Of a DNA stretch of 33,660 bases, positions 8,393 through 15,907 are shown one piece after another. Location: NCBI GenBank assembly GCA_016795295.1, contig JAEUHP010000109.1:1-33660 (forward strand), read 5' to 3'. The notes below the pieces were generated by a model. The model had not been told where the DNA came from. It was given only the letters and a program-made list of their open reading frames with translations, and searched no databases. Position 1 is the first letter of the stretch; each line of letters starts with the position of its first letter. The position numbers were made by a program, and so were the translations under genes. Origin of the DNA: Planctomycetota bacterium (GTDB lineage: Bacteria; Planctomycetota; UBA1135; UBA2386).

Positions 8393-9151
8393 TCAGAACG
8401 CCGGCGCCCCCGGCCCACTCTCCGGCAGCAACCGCCGGCCCAGATTGCCGTAGTTGCGGTAGGCCGTCGCGTCCGGCGAACCCGCCGCGTACCACCACAA
8501 CAACCCGCTCGGCACGTCCCGCGGCAACGCCAAGATCGAACTCGACACCGTCCCGTACGCCCCCCCCACCTTGCACACCGCGTGGCGCCCCGGCCCACCG
8601 GGATCCCGCAGCACCTGCGCCAGGTGCTGGAACCGCACCGCGGCCGCCAATCCCGGCGCCGCCGCCGCCAGAAGCCCCGGCACTTCGAGTTCGCCCGGCC
8701 CGTGCTCGTTGGTGACCACCAACATCGGCAACGACCAGTCCCGCACCTCCAGCACCGCACGCCGATGCCGCAGCACCACCACCCGCTCGGCCGAGGCGAG
8801 CACCAACTGGAACCCGCCGTAGGGCGCTGCGGCCACCGCGGCGCGCACCCGGTCGATCGCAGTGGCCCAATCCGGCGCATCGAGCGCCAGGTGCGGCAGA
8901 TGCCCGCGCGAGGGCGCCCCCGGGCTCGCGGGCTCCCCCGCCAGGTTGGTGATGCCTGCACAACGGCCCGCGGCGTCGATCGCGAGCCAGGTACCACCGG
9001 CCAGCTTGTCGCGCGGCGACAGCACCCGCAGCCGCTGCCCTTCCCACACCCCGGGCGGCGCCGCCGGCCGGTCGCGGCGCTCGTCGCGATTGCCGGCGAT
9101 CCACAGGGGCGCGTCGCGGTCGAGGCCGCGCAGGACGATCAGGATGCACAT
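8393..9151 (-). CDS. NRDE/TANGO2-family protein
   Basis: A 252-residue protein of the NRDE (TANGO2) family. The start is placed at ATG 9151 so that the protein begins MCILIV; homologues start with Met-Cys, and Cys2 is the expected N-terminal nucleophile-type residue of this Ntn-hydrolase-like fold. The family name motif is present as WIAGNRDERRDRPA, followed by the conserved GGTWLAID and CAGITNLAG blocks. A late segment GAYGTVSSSILAL also fits the family. A longer reading from 9193 would add fourteen residues not typical of the family. The molecular function in bacteria is not settled; eukaryotic TANGO2 has been connected with heme and lipid handling. It follows the MFS gene on the same strand after an 84-base gap and may be read with it. 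Confidence 0.88.
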   Translation of the reverse strand: MCILIVLRGLDRDAPLWIAGNRDERRDRPAAPPGVWEGQRLRVLSPRDKLAGGTWLAIDAAGRCAGITNLAGEPASPGAPSRGHLPHLALDAPDWATAIDRVRAAVAAAPYGGFQLVLASAERVVVLRHRRAVLEVRDWSLPMLVVTNEHGPGELEVPGLLAAAAPGLAAAVRFQHLAQVLRDPGGPGRHAVCKVGGAYGTVSSSILALPRDVPSGLLWWYAAGSPDATAYRNYGNLGRRLLPESGPGAPAF

Positions 9152-9235
9152 GGTGCGCCCGAGGCCAGGGCGAGGGGGGCAGTGTAGGCCCACAGCGGCC
9201 GTTCGCGCAAATGCACAGGGAATGCGGCCCGTGCC

Positions 9236-10564
9236 TCAAGGTGGTGCGGCGCCGTCTGGCAACGGGGGGCGCGGCGGGTGGTCGTGGTGGGCGGGCGAAC
9301 GCCGCAACCACAGCATGCCGAGCCCCGCCAACACACACAGCATCCCAGCCGCGACGAACGCATGGCGGAACTCCACCACCCCGGGCCGACCGAGGGCCGC
9401 CACCAGACTGCCGAGCTGCGGCCCGAGGCCGAAGCCGAGCTGCATGCAGCTCTGCACCAGCGAGAACGCCAGCGTGCGCAGCGCATCGTCGACGCGTTTG
9501 CTCGCCGCCGCGTAGGCCAGCGTCATCGAGCCGGCCATCAGGCAGGCGGCGAGGGCGCGCAGCACAAGGAACTGGTCGATGCCTGCCGTCCATGCGGTCG
9601 CGGTGAGCACTGCGCCGAGCGACAAGCCGAGCCAGGCGAGGCAGCGCAGCGGGCCGAAACGATCGGCCAGCCGCCCCCACCAGGGCGTGAACACCCACTG
9701 CGCCACCGCGAGCACCGCGAAGGCCCCGCCGATGGTCAGTTCGAGCGCCAGTTCGGGACGCAACTGCAGTGGCGCGAGCCAGCGCGGCGCGCCGAGTTCG
9801 CGCACGAACAGCGCCAGCAGCGGTTCGAGCATGTTCTGGCCCAGGCGCAGCAGCAACACCAGGAGCAAGAGGCCGGCGAAGATGCGCCGGGACAGCAGCG
9901 CGCGCATGCCCGCGCCGAACGCTCCGGCGAACGACGCGCCGTCGCTGGGCCGCACCGGCGGCTCCTCGTCGGCACTCCGGTGCAACCGGAAGGCGGCCCA
10001 GGCGGTGAGCACACTGGTGACCCAGAACAGCGCCGCGCGGCCCCACAGGTCGGCGACCGCCGCCCCGAGCAACGGCCCGAGGAAGCTGCCGGCAGCCATC
10101 GCCACTTGCATGCGCGCGATCACCAACCCGTGCAGTTCGCGCGGCGCCTGCTGCGACACCAGGGCCATCGCCGGCGCCACGTAGCCGGCCAGCGCACCCT
10201 GCACGATGCGCATGACCAGCAGGAGCCACGGCGTCGGCAGGAACGGCATCACCGCGGTGGTCGCGGCGATCGCCAGGTTGGCGCGGATCGCCATCGGCTT
10301 CTTGCCGACGCGGTCGCCGAGCGTCCCCCACAACGGGCCGCACAGCGCCGCGGCGAGCGGGGCAGCGCCGTAGACGATCGAACCCCAGAGGGCGACCTGC
10401 TGTGGGTCGTCGATGCCGTAGCGTTCGCCGACGTAGAGCGCCAAGGTCGGCAGGAACGCCATCAAGCCCATCGAGGTGGCGAACAGGCTCGGCCAGACCG
10501 CGTGGAAAGTGCGCCGCCAGGGTTCCAAGCGCGCGCTTCTACCCGAAACGGGACGCCGCGGCAC
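9236..10564 (-). CDS. MFS transporter (drug/metabolite efflux type)
   Basis: A 442-residue inner-membrane protein with about twelve hydrophobic segments in two six-helix halves. The cytoplasmic loop motif A of the major facilitator superfamily appears in both halves: GTLGDRVGKKPM (about 82-93) and GRLADRFGPLR (about 325-335). The segment LVMRIVQGALAGYVAPAMAL in helices 4-5 resembles motif B/C regions of proton-driven multidrug exporters such as MdtG. The substrate cannot be told from the sequence. The C-terminus is Pro-rich and hydrophilic. The gene lies 36 bases downstream of the anti-sigma gene on the same strand and could be in the same transcription unit. Identification as MFS is secure; efflux direction is an inference. 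Confidence 0.9.
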   Translation of the reverse strand: MPRRPVSGRSARLEPWRRTFHAVWPSLFATSMGLMAFLPTLALYVGERYGIDDPQQVALWGSIVYGAAPLAAALCGPLWGTLGDRVGKKPMAIRANLAIAATTAVMPFLPTPWLLLVMRIVQGALAGYVAPAMALVSQQAPRELHGLVIARMQVAMAAGSFLGPLLGAAVADLWGRAALFWVTSVLTAWAAFRLHRSADEEPPVRPSDGASFAGAFGAGMRALLSRRIFAGLLLLVLLLRLGQNMLEPLLALFVRELGAPRWLAPLQLRPELALELTIGGAFAVLAVAQWVFTPWWGRLADRFGPLRCLAWLGLSLGAVLTATAWTAGIDQFLVLRALAACLMAGSMTLAYAAASKRVDDALRTLAFSLVQSCMQLGFGLGPQLGSLVAALGRPGVVEFRHAFVAAGMLCVLAGLGMLWLRRSPAHHDHPPRPPLPDGAAPP

Positions 10565-10600
10565 CGCTGTGCTGGAACGACGGCCGAGTCGCGAACGCGC

Positions 10601-12328
10601 TCAGCGGGGGCGGAAGCGCAGGATCAGACGCACCGGGGCCGGCTCCCCCGCGGCAGCAGCGTGCGCGCCGCCGGCGGCCGGGGCCCCAGGAAACAACACG
10701 CTCGTGACCACCGGCGCATCCGCAGAAGCCGCAGCCCCCGAAGCCGGAGGTCGGCCGGGTTCGGCGTTGGGCCAACGCGGCACGCCCCCGGCAAAGCCGG
10801 CCAACTGGCTGGCATCGGGAGCCGACTCCTCGCCGTTCTGCAGCGCATGGCCGTGCGCCGCGGCGAAGCGCGTCAATTCGCGCACCAACGCCTGGATGGC
10901 CGTCGGCGAACCCTCGGCGAGCCAAACCCGGTCCGCTCCGGCTTGGGTGTCCGGCAGCGGCAGCAAGGTCAGCCCCGGCAGCACGGTGGGCGTGCCAGCC
11001 GCAACTTCGGCGGGCGCTGGAGCAGCGCGCCCGTCACCTCGCGGCACCGCGCTGGAACTCGGCTTCTGGGGCGATCCAGCGTCTGCCTTGGCTGGCGCAC
11101 CGGCACGCGCCGCCGGGTCCTCCGGCGGAGCCGAACCCGCGGTCTGCGCCATGAAGAACAACTCATAGGCACTGGCGGCCGGATCGGCGCTCACTTCGCC
11201 GGCCGCGCCGCGCGCAACGCCGCCCAAACTCCCGCGCCCGTTGCGGTCCTCGCCCGCTGGCGCCCCGCGGCGCGTCCGGCCTGGACTGGCGGGACCTGCT
11301 GGACCGGCCGAAGCCGGGCCGGTATTGCCGGGGCCCACGCCACCACCGCCGGACTTCGGCGAGTTCGCCCCTTCGCCGCCGCCGAACCCCAAGCACAAGC
11401 TGGGCACCATGTTTCCAGCGGACCCGGACGGCGCGCCCGGAGCGGGAATGCCAACCTGGCGGGCGGCGTGGTCCGCGGCGGCGGCGTGGTCCACGGGGAC
11501 TCTTGGCAGCTCCACCGCTGGCGGCCTCACCGCCGGAAGTTCCTTGGCCTTGGCAGCCGACTCCGGGGTTGGCGTCTCAGCCACCTCCTGGCCACGTTCC
11601 GTAGCCCCTGACGCGGGCACGGCGAACCGCTCTGGCGATGCCCCTGGCGGCGGCACGCTGCTGGCGCGCTCGCGCAGCGCCTCTTCTGCAGTTGCCAGAA
11701 CGGCTTCGGGAGCGACCTCGGCGGCAGGTTCCCCAGCGGGCTGCCCGGCGGGTGGCCCGACGGGCCCCTCCGGCGGCGCCGCAGCGGGCCGTGGTGCCAC
11801 CGGCACCGCCAGCACACGGGGCAAGCCGGGCGTGCCCGGCGCCAGGCGTTCGACCGCCGGCTCGAGGTTCGCTCGCTCGCGCCGTTCCGGGCGCAGCGCC
11901 GCATCCTGCAGCCACACCACACTCGCCAGAATGCCCGCCGCCGCACACAGCCCCCACAGCAGCGCGCCTGGGCGCAGCTGCCAACCGCGGGGCCGCGGCG
12001 CCGCACCGGCCTCGACGGCGGCGAGCACCCGCTGCGCGAACGCCTCTGCTCCGGCGTTCCCACCCGCACTGGCGCGGTGCGGCGCCGCACCGTCTGCCTC
12101 CGACTGCAGGGCCGCCTCCGACTGCAGGGCCGCCTCCGACTGCAGGGCCGCGCGCAGCGTGGCCACCGTGCGTTCGTAGGCTTCGAGGTCGGCGCGCAGC
12201 TGCGCATTCACGCGCAGCTCGGCGGCCATGCGCTCGCGTTCGCGCGGCGGCAATTCACCGTCGACCCACGCGGCGAGGCGCTCGTCCGGCTGCCGTGCAT
12301 CCGGCCACCCCGAGTCTGGGCCACTCAT
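10601..12328 (-). CDS. putative membrane anti-sigma factor with long Ala/Pro/Gly-rich region
   Basis: A 575-residue protein starting at ATG 12328, where ATGA overlaps the sigma-factor stop. Residues ~15-60 (LAAWVDGELPPRERERMAAEL) resemble the cytoplasmic sigma-binding head of anti-sigma factors, but no zinc-binding HxxxCxxC is present. One membrane helix follows (LLWGLCAAAGILASVVWL, near residues 123-140). The next ~300 residues are low-complexity, rich in Ala, Pro and Gly. A more ordered C-terminal stretch (WLAEGSPTAIQALVRELTRF) ends the protein. The expected role is to hold the partner sigma factor at the membrane until an envelope signal releases it. This is inferred from gene order, translational coupling and topology; the sequence match of the head is weak. 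Confidence 0.7.
   Translation of the reverse strand: MSGPDSGWPDARQPDERLAAWVDGELPPRERERMAAELRVNAQLRADLEAYERTVATLRAALQSEAALQSEAALQSEADGAAPHRASAGGNAGAEAFAQRVLAAVEAGAAPRPRGWQLRPGALLWGLCAAAGILASVVWLQDAALRPERRERANLEPAVERLAPGTPGLPRVLAVPVAPRPAAAPPEGPVGPPAGQPAGEPAAEVAPEAVLATAEEALRERASSVPPPGASPERFAVPASGATERGQEVAETPTPESAAKAKELPAVRPPAVELPRVPVDHAAAADHAARQVGIPAPGAPSGSAGNMVPSLCLGFGGGEGANSPKSGGGGVGPGNTGPASAGPAGPASPGRTRRGAPAGEDRNGRGSLGGVARGAAGEVSADPAASAYELFFMAQTAGSAPPEDPAARAGAPAKADAGSPQKPSSSAVPRGDGRAAPAPAEVAAGTPTVLPGLTLLPLPDTQAGADRVWLAEGSPTAIQALVRELTRFAAAHGHALQNGEESAPDASQLAGFAGGVPRWPNAEPGRPPASGAAASADAPVVTSVLFPGAPAAGGAHAAAAGEPAPVRLILRFRPR
12096..12149. repeat. three perfect 18-bp tandem repeats inside the anti-sigma gene
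   Basis: GCCTCCGACTGCAGGGCC is present three times in a row (12096-12113, 12114-12131, 12132-12149). On the minus strand it encodes the six-residue unit ALQSEA repeated, lengthening the helix between the sigma-binding head and the membrane segment. Perfect copies suggest recent slippage and possible length variation. Confidence 0.9.
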
Positions 12329-12939
12329 GGCGCGAACTCCTGCAGCCGCCCGGCCAACCACAGCCGCCCGCGGTGGATGCGCGAACGCACCGTGCCGGTC
12401 GGCAGTTCCAGAACCATGGCGATCTCTTCGTAGGCCAAGCCTTCCATGTCGCGCAGCACCACCGCCTCGCGGAATTCGTCCGGCAGCTCCTGCACCGCGG
12501 CGCGCACCCGACCGAGGAACTCCTGCTGGCCGGCGGCCACTGCCGGATCGAGTTCGCGCCCGGCCACCTGCGGCAGGCGGTCGTCGTCGGGACCGAGCGG
12601 GGCGTCGAGCGACTGCACCACGGCGCGGCGCTTCTGCGCGCGGCGGCTGCGGTGGGCGCTGATCGCCACGTTGCGGGCGATCGCGTAGAGCCAGGTGGCG
12701 AAGCGCACCTTGCCGTCGAAGTCGGGCAGGCCCTTGTGCACGCGCAGGAACACCTCCTGGCCGAGGTCTTCGGCGGTGGCCCGGTCGCAGTGCAGGATGG
12801 TCGTGAGCAAGCGCATCACCCGTTCGGCGAACATCGCGACGAGGGTGCCGAACGCCGCGCGGTCGCCGCGCTGCGCCGCCAGCATCGCCGCCCGCGCCGG
12901 ATCGTCGGCGGTCGGCAGTTCGGTTTCGGCCTCGGGCAC
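12325..12939 (-). CDS. ECF-type RNA polymerase sigma factor (RpoE-like)
   Basis: A sigma-70 family factor of the extracytoplasmic-function group. Region 2 spans AAFGTLVAMFAERVMRLL through TAEDLGQEVFLRVHKGL and FATWLYAIARNVAISAHRSRR. Region 4 spans VQELPDEFREAVVLRDMEGL and YEEIAMVLELPTGTVRSRIHRGR, the helix-turn-helix that reads the -35 element. Regions 1 and 3 are absent, as expected. The frame is open further upstream to 13143, but that extension is low-complexity and would nearly reach the next gene. GTG 12939 gives 204 residues, close to the family norm. TTG 12948 is an alternative. The stop TGA (12327-12325) overlaps the start of the putative anti-sigma gene, which predicts coordinated synthesis. 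Confidence 0.92.
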   Translation of the reverse strand: MPEAETELPTADDPARAAMLAAQRGDRAAFGTLVAMFAERVMRLLTTILHCDRATAEDLGQEVFLRVHKGLPDFDGKVRFATWLYAIARNVAISAHRSRRAQKRRAVVQSLDAPLGPDDDRLPQVAGRELDPAVAAGQQEFLGRVRAAVQELPDEFREAVVLRDMEGLAYEEIAMVLELPTGTVRSRIHRGRLWLAGRLQEFAP

Positions 12940-12950
12940 ACTCGTCAAGA

Positions 12951-12967
12951 CCCGCCTAGTGGGCGGG
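12951..12967. promoter_or_regulatory. inverted repeat in the sigma-factor leader
   Basis: CCCGCC (12951-12956) and GGCGGG (12962-12967) form a perfect 6-bp inverted repeat with a 5-base loop, just upstream of the sigma-factor start. On the minus strand its 3' arm, AGGCGGG, is the best ribosome-binding candidate, so pairing could hide it. The functional role is a guess. Confidence 0.3.
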
Positions 12968-13148
12968 GAAAACGCGCCCAAACGCAGTGCTGCTGGGGGA
13001 GTTCCCGAAGCAGCGGTGCTTTTCTCGGCGGTCACGGGCGGACGGTGGCAGCGGCGGTTGGTTGGCGCAGGCGGCCGCCGAGGATACCCTCGCCAGCGCC
13101 CGGCGGCGAACCTTCGACGCCGTTCCCCCGCCCGAACTGCCAACGACC

Positions 13149-13445
13149 ATGGCCGATTCGCTGTTCACGTTCCCCTGTCCCTGCTGCGGCAAACTGGTCG
13201 AAGTCGACACCCGCAGCGGCAAGGCGCGCGCCGTGCGCCCCGAGGACAAACTCGGCGCCAAGAACCTGGACCAGCTGTTCGCGGCGCAGACCAAGGAGCA
13301 GCAGCGGCTCGGCAACCTGTTCGACCAAGCGGCCGAGGACCAACGCCGCGAACGCGAACGGCTCGAGCAGCAGCTGCAGCGGGCCAAACAGGACGCGCAG
13401 AAGCACCCCCAGGAACGGCCGCGCAACCCGTTCGATCTGGAGTGA
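13149..13445 (+). CDS. small Cys-motif coiled-coil protein of unknown function
   Basis: A 98-residue hydrophilic protein starting at ATG 13149 (MADSLFTFPCPCCGK). The N terminus has FPCPCCGKLVEVD, one half of a zinc-ribbon-like knuckle (CPCC), but the second CxxC pair needed for a complete ribbon is missing. Residues ~45-85 (EQQRLGNLFDQAAEDQRRER and what follows) are strongly charged and predicted to be a coiled coil. The end is Arg/Pro-rich (ERPRNPFDLE). Longer upstream reading to 12987 is unlikely because it would enter the divergent promoter region of the sigma gene. Similar short 'CPxCGK + coiled coil' proteins occur in high-GC planctomycete-like genomes. No function is assigned here. It is divergent from the sigma factor and convergent with feoB. 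Confidence 0.7.
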   Translation: MADSLFTFPCPCCGKLVEVDTRSGKARAVRPEDKLGAKNLDQLFAAQTKEQQRLGNLFDQAAEDQRRERERLEQQLQRAKQDAQKHPQERPRNPFDLE

Positions 13446-13472
13446 GGCCCGTGGCTCAGCCGCCCCCGCAGC

Positions 13473-15428
13473 TCAACCGCCACAGCCGAGCCAGCGGCCG
13501 ATCTGCTGGATCAGCACCGCGACCAGCCATGCCAGCGCGGTCATGTAACCGAAGGTGAAGACCGGCCAGAACCACGAGTGCGTCTCCCGGCGGATCGCCG
13601 CCAGCGTCGACGCGCACTGGCTGCACAGCGCGAAGAACGCCAGCGCCGCGAGGGCGGTGAGCCCATCGATCGCCAGCCGGCCGTCGGCGGCCTTGGCCGA
13701 GCGCAGCGCGTCGCGCAGGCGGTGCACCGAAGTGCTGTCGGGGTCGCTGTCGGCTTCGACCGCGCCGAGGCTGTGCAGCGTGCCGAGCGTCGGCACCACC
13801 AGCTCGCGAGCCGGGAACGCGGCCAGCACCGACACGGTGAGCCGCCAGTCGAAGCCCGCGGGCGCGAACAGCGGCTGGATGCCGCGGCCGAGCCGAGCCA
13901 GCCAGCTCTGTTCGAGGTAGGCACGCGCTTCGGCCGCGGCGATCCGTTCGCGTTCGGCATCGCCGTCCGGCCCTTCGACCACCGCGGCGCTCTGGGCCGC
14001 GAACGCTTCGCGCACCGCGTCCGGGCGCGGGAAGTAGGCGAGCAACCACACCAGCAGCGTCGCCGCCAAGATCACGGTCCCAGCGGTGCGCACGAACGAC
14101 CGCACCGCCAGCCAGGTCTGCTGCCAGACGAGGCGCAGACGCGGTCGTTGGTAGACCGGCAGTTCCATCAGCAGCAACGAGGTGCCGCCGCGCAGCAGGG
14201 TGCGCCGCAGCAGCGTCGCCACCACCGCCGCGGCGACCACGCCGAGCAGATACAGCAGCAGCAACAAGAGCCCGGCCTGTTCGGGCGGGAAGAACGCTGC
14301 GAGCAGCACCACGTAGACCGGCAGGCGCGCCGAACAGGACATCAGCGGCGCCACCGCGATGGTGGCCAACCGGTCGCGTTCGTCGGTGAGGATCCGGGTG
14401 GCCAGGATGCCGGGGATCGCGCAACCGAAGCTGCTCATCAACGGCACGAAACTCTTGCCGGTGAGCCCCACCGCGCGCAGCAGCCGGTCGAGCAGGAACA
14501 CCGCGCGCGCCATGTAACCCGAGGCTTCGAGCACCGCCACCGCGGCGATCAGGAGCGCAATCTGTGGCACGAACAGCAGCGTGGTGCCCACCCCCTGCAC
14601 CACCCCGTCGACGAGGCAACTGCGCAGCGCGCCTTCGGCCAGGATGGCTTCGAGGCCCGCGGTCGCCGCCGCTTGGCCCTGTTCCACCAGCGCCATGAAC
14701 GGCTCGGCGATGCGGAACACCCCCTGGAACAGCAGCGTGGCGCCCGCCGCGAGCAGCAGCGGCCCGAACAGCGGGTGCAGCAGCACGCGGTCCAGGCGGT
14801 CGGTGGTCGAACGGTCGGCGCGGGCCGGCCGGCAGTCGGGGCCGTGTGTCGCCCCAGGCAGTGGCAGGGTCGGCACCGGCAGAGTCGGTGGCACGCGCGG
14901 CACCGGCAACGGCTCGGCGGCGAGCCGCTGCAGCAGTTCGGCGGCGCCAGCACCGGTCCGGCCGTCGCAGACCACGAGCGGTACCGCGAGGGCCTGCTGC
15001 AGGCGCGCAGCATCGACCGGATTGCCTTCGGCCGCCGCTATGTCGAGCTTGGTCAGCACGGCGAGCAACGGCAGGCCCAGGCTCGCCAGTTCGCGCAAGA
15101 AGCGCAGTTCGACCAGGAGCCGGCTGCCGTCGAGCACCGCCACCAGCAGATCCGGTGGCGGGCCGCCGATGCCGCGCAGCGCGGCCACGGTGACCTGCTC
15201 GTCGCGGCTGAGCGCCTGCAGCGACCCGATCCCGGGCAGGTCGACCAGCAACAGACGCCGACCGTCGACCACCTGCTCGCTCTCGGTGCGCTCGACCGAG
15301 GTGCCGGCGAAGTTCACCGGGCGCTGCAGCGTGCCGGTCAGGTGCATCAGGAGCGAAGTTTTGCCGGCGTTGGGGCGGCCCACCAACGCGATGCGGCGCA
15401 CGGGCAGCGCAGCGGCCGCGGCACTCAC
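13473..15428 (-). CDS. feoB: ferrous iron transport protein B
   Basis: FeoB is the inner-membrane Fe2+ permease with an N-terminal G-protein domain. The 651-residue protein starts at GTG 15428, preceded by GGGAG at six bases. GTP-binding motifs are G1 GRPNAGKT (17-24), the switch threonine T43 in FAGTSVE, G3 DLPG (63-66) and G4 TKLD. The membrane part holds two gate-type repeats, including GKSFVPLMSSFGCAIPGILATR and MSCSARLPVYVVLLAAFF, with the conserved Cys residues of the family. A late FFALCSQCASTLAAIRRET segment is also typical. The start GTG overlaps the feoA stop (GTGA), so the two are translationally coupled. The length is at the shorter end for FeoB. Expression is probably iron-repressed through the palindrome at 15747-15763. 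Confidence 0.96.
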   Translation of the reverse strand: MSAAAAALPVRRIALVGRPNAGKTSLLMHLTGTLQRPVNFAGTSVERTESEQVVDGRRLLLVDLPGIGSLQALSRDEQVTVAALRGIGGPPPDLLVAVLDGSRLLVELRFLRELASLGLPLLAVLTKLDIAAAEGNPVDAARLQQALAVPLVVCDGRTGAGAAELLQRLAAEPLPVPRVPPTLPVPTLPLPGATHGPDCRPARADRSTTDRLDRVLLHPLFGPLLLAAGATLLFQGVFRIAEPFMALVEQGQAAATAGLEAILAEGALRSCLVDGVVQGVGTTLLFVPQIALLIAAVAVLEASGYMARAVFLLDRLLRAVGLTGKSFVPLMSSFGCAIPGILATRILTDERDRLATIAVAPLMSCSARLPVYVVLLAAFFPPEQAGLLLLLLYLLGVVAAAVVATLLRRTLLRGGTSLLLMELPVYQRPRLRLVWQQTWLAVRSFVRTAGTVILAATLLVWLLAYFPRPDAVREAFAAQSAAVVEGPDGDAERERIAAAEARAYLEQSWLARLGRGIQPLFAPAGFDWRLTVSVLAAFPARELVVPTLGTLHSLGAVEADSDPDSTSVHRLRDALRSAKAADGRLAIDGLTALAALAFFALCSQCASTLAAIRRETHSWFWPVFTFGYMTALAWLVAVLIQQIGRWLGCGG

Positions 15429-15763
15429 GGAGCACTCCCGTCCGCAGGTGCCTGCGGTGCTGGACGCTGCTGGCCGCGCACCCGCGCCGCTTCGTTGCGG
15501 CGCAGGGCCAACCGGAACCCGTGCAGCCGCACCCGCAACGGCTCGCCGAACGGGCCGCGGCCCAGACACTCCACCACGGTGCCGGGCCAGAAGCCGTTGG
15601 CGGTGAGGCGGGCGGCGAGTTCGTCGCTGCCCTGCACTTCGGCCACGACCAGCCATTCACCGGTCGCGAGTTGGTCGAGACCGCGCAGGCCAGCGCCGGC
15701 AGCGGCTGGCCCGGCGGCCGCCGGCGCAGGGAGGGATCCGTCGCTATTGAGATCGATTCTCAA
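15425..15763 (-). CDS. feoA: ferrous iron transport protein A (SH3-like); start uncertain
   Basis: A small cytoplasmic SH3-like partner of FeoB. The domain core is clear: GLDQLATGEWLVVAEVQG, then LAARLTANGFWPGTVVECLG and PLRVRLHGFRLALRRNEAARV. This is the usual FeoA order, ending in the RxxEA segment. The stop (15427-15425) overlaps feoB's GTG. The start is unclear because there is no ATG in frame. TTG 15763 (112 residues) lies inside the Fur-like box, GTG starts further up would place the whole operator inside the gene, and CTG 15688 would give an 87-residue protein of normal family size. The coordinates given use TTG 15763. The N-terminal ~25 residues of that choice are Ala/Pro/Gly-rich and not FeoA-like, so the true start may be lower. 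Identity as FeoA is well supported by domain and position. Confidence 0.85.
   Translation of the reverse strand: MRIDLNSDGSLPAPAAAGPAAAGAGLRGLDQLATGEWLVVAEVQGSDELAARLTANGFWPGTVVECLGRGPFGEPLRVRLHGFRLALRRNEAARVRGQQRPAPQAPADGSAP
15747..15763. promoter_or_regulatory. Fur-like operator upstream of feoAB
   Basis: TTGAGATCGATTCTCAA is a 17-bp palindrome: TTGAGA and TCTCAA arms around a 5-base centre. Its form agrees with the 7-1-7 Fur-type pattern (TTGAGAAT-N-ATTCTCAA), and it lies immediately upstream of a ferrous-iron uptake operon. A near-identical copy lies at 22538-22554. The regulator itself is not in the window. Confidence 0.75.
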
Positions 15764-15780
15764 GAGAAACGCATGTTCTC
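15764..15780. promoter_or_regulatory. weaker second half-site pair abutting the feoAB operator
   Basis: GAGAA (15764-15768) and TTCTC (15776-15780) form an inverted repeat with seven bases between, centred 17 bases from the centre of the first palindrome and directly abutting it. Together with 15747-15763 this gives four alternating GAGA/TCTC half-sites, as in extended Fur operators. Confidence 0.45.
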
Positions 15781-15907
15781 CAGACCAGGGTCGCGGCGCA
15801 AGGACCTTCTGCTGGGCCGATGTGCGCACCGATCGCGCCCAGTGCCTGCACCAGCCGGCGGACGGGCCGCCGTTGCCTCGGCCGGCGCCGACGGCAAGAT
15901 CCTCGGC

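Noticed and set aside
12940-13143. N-terminal extension of the sigma factor to ATG 13143
   Set aside because: Arg/Pro-rich without sigma similarity and would fill the divergent intergenic region.
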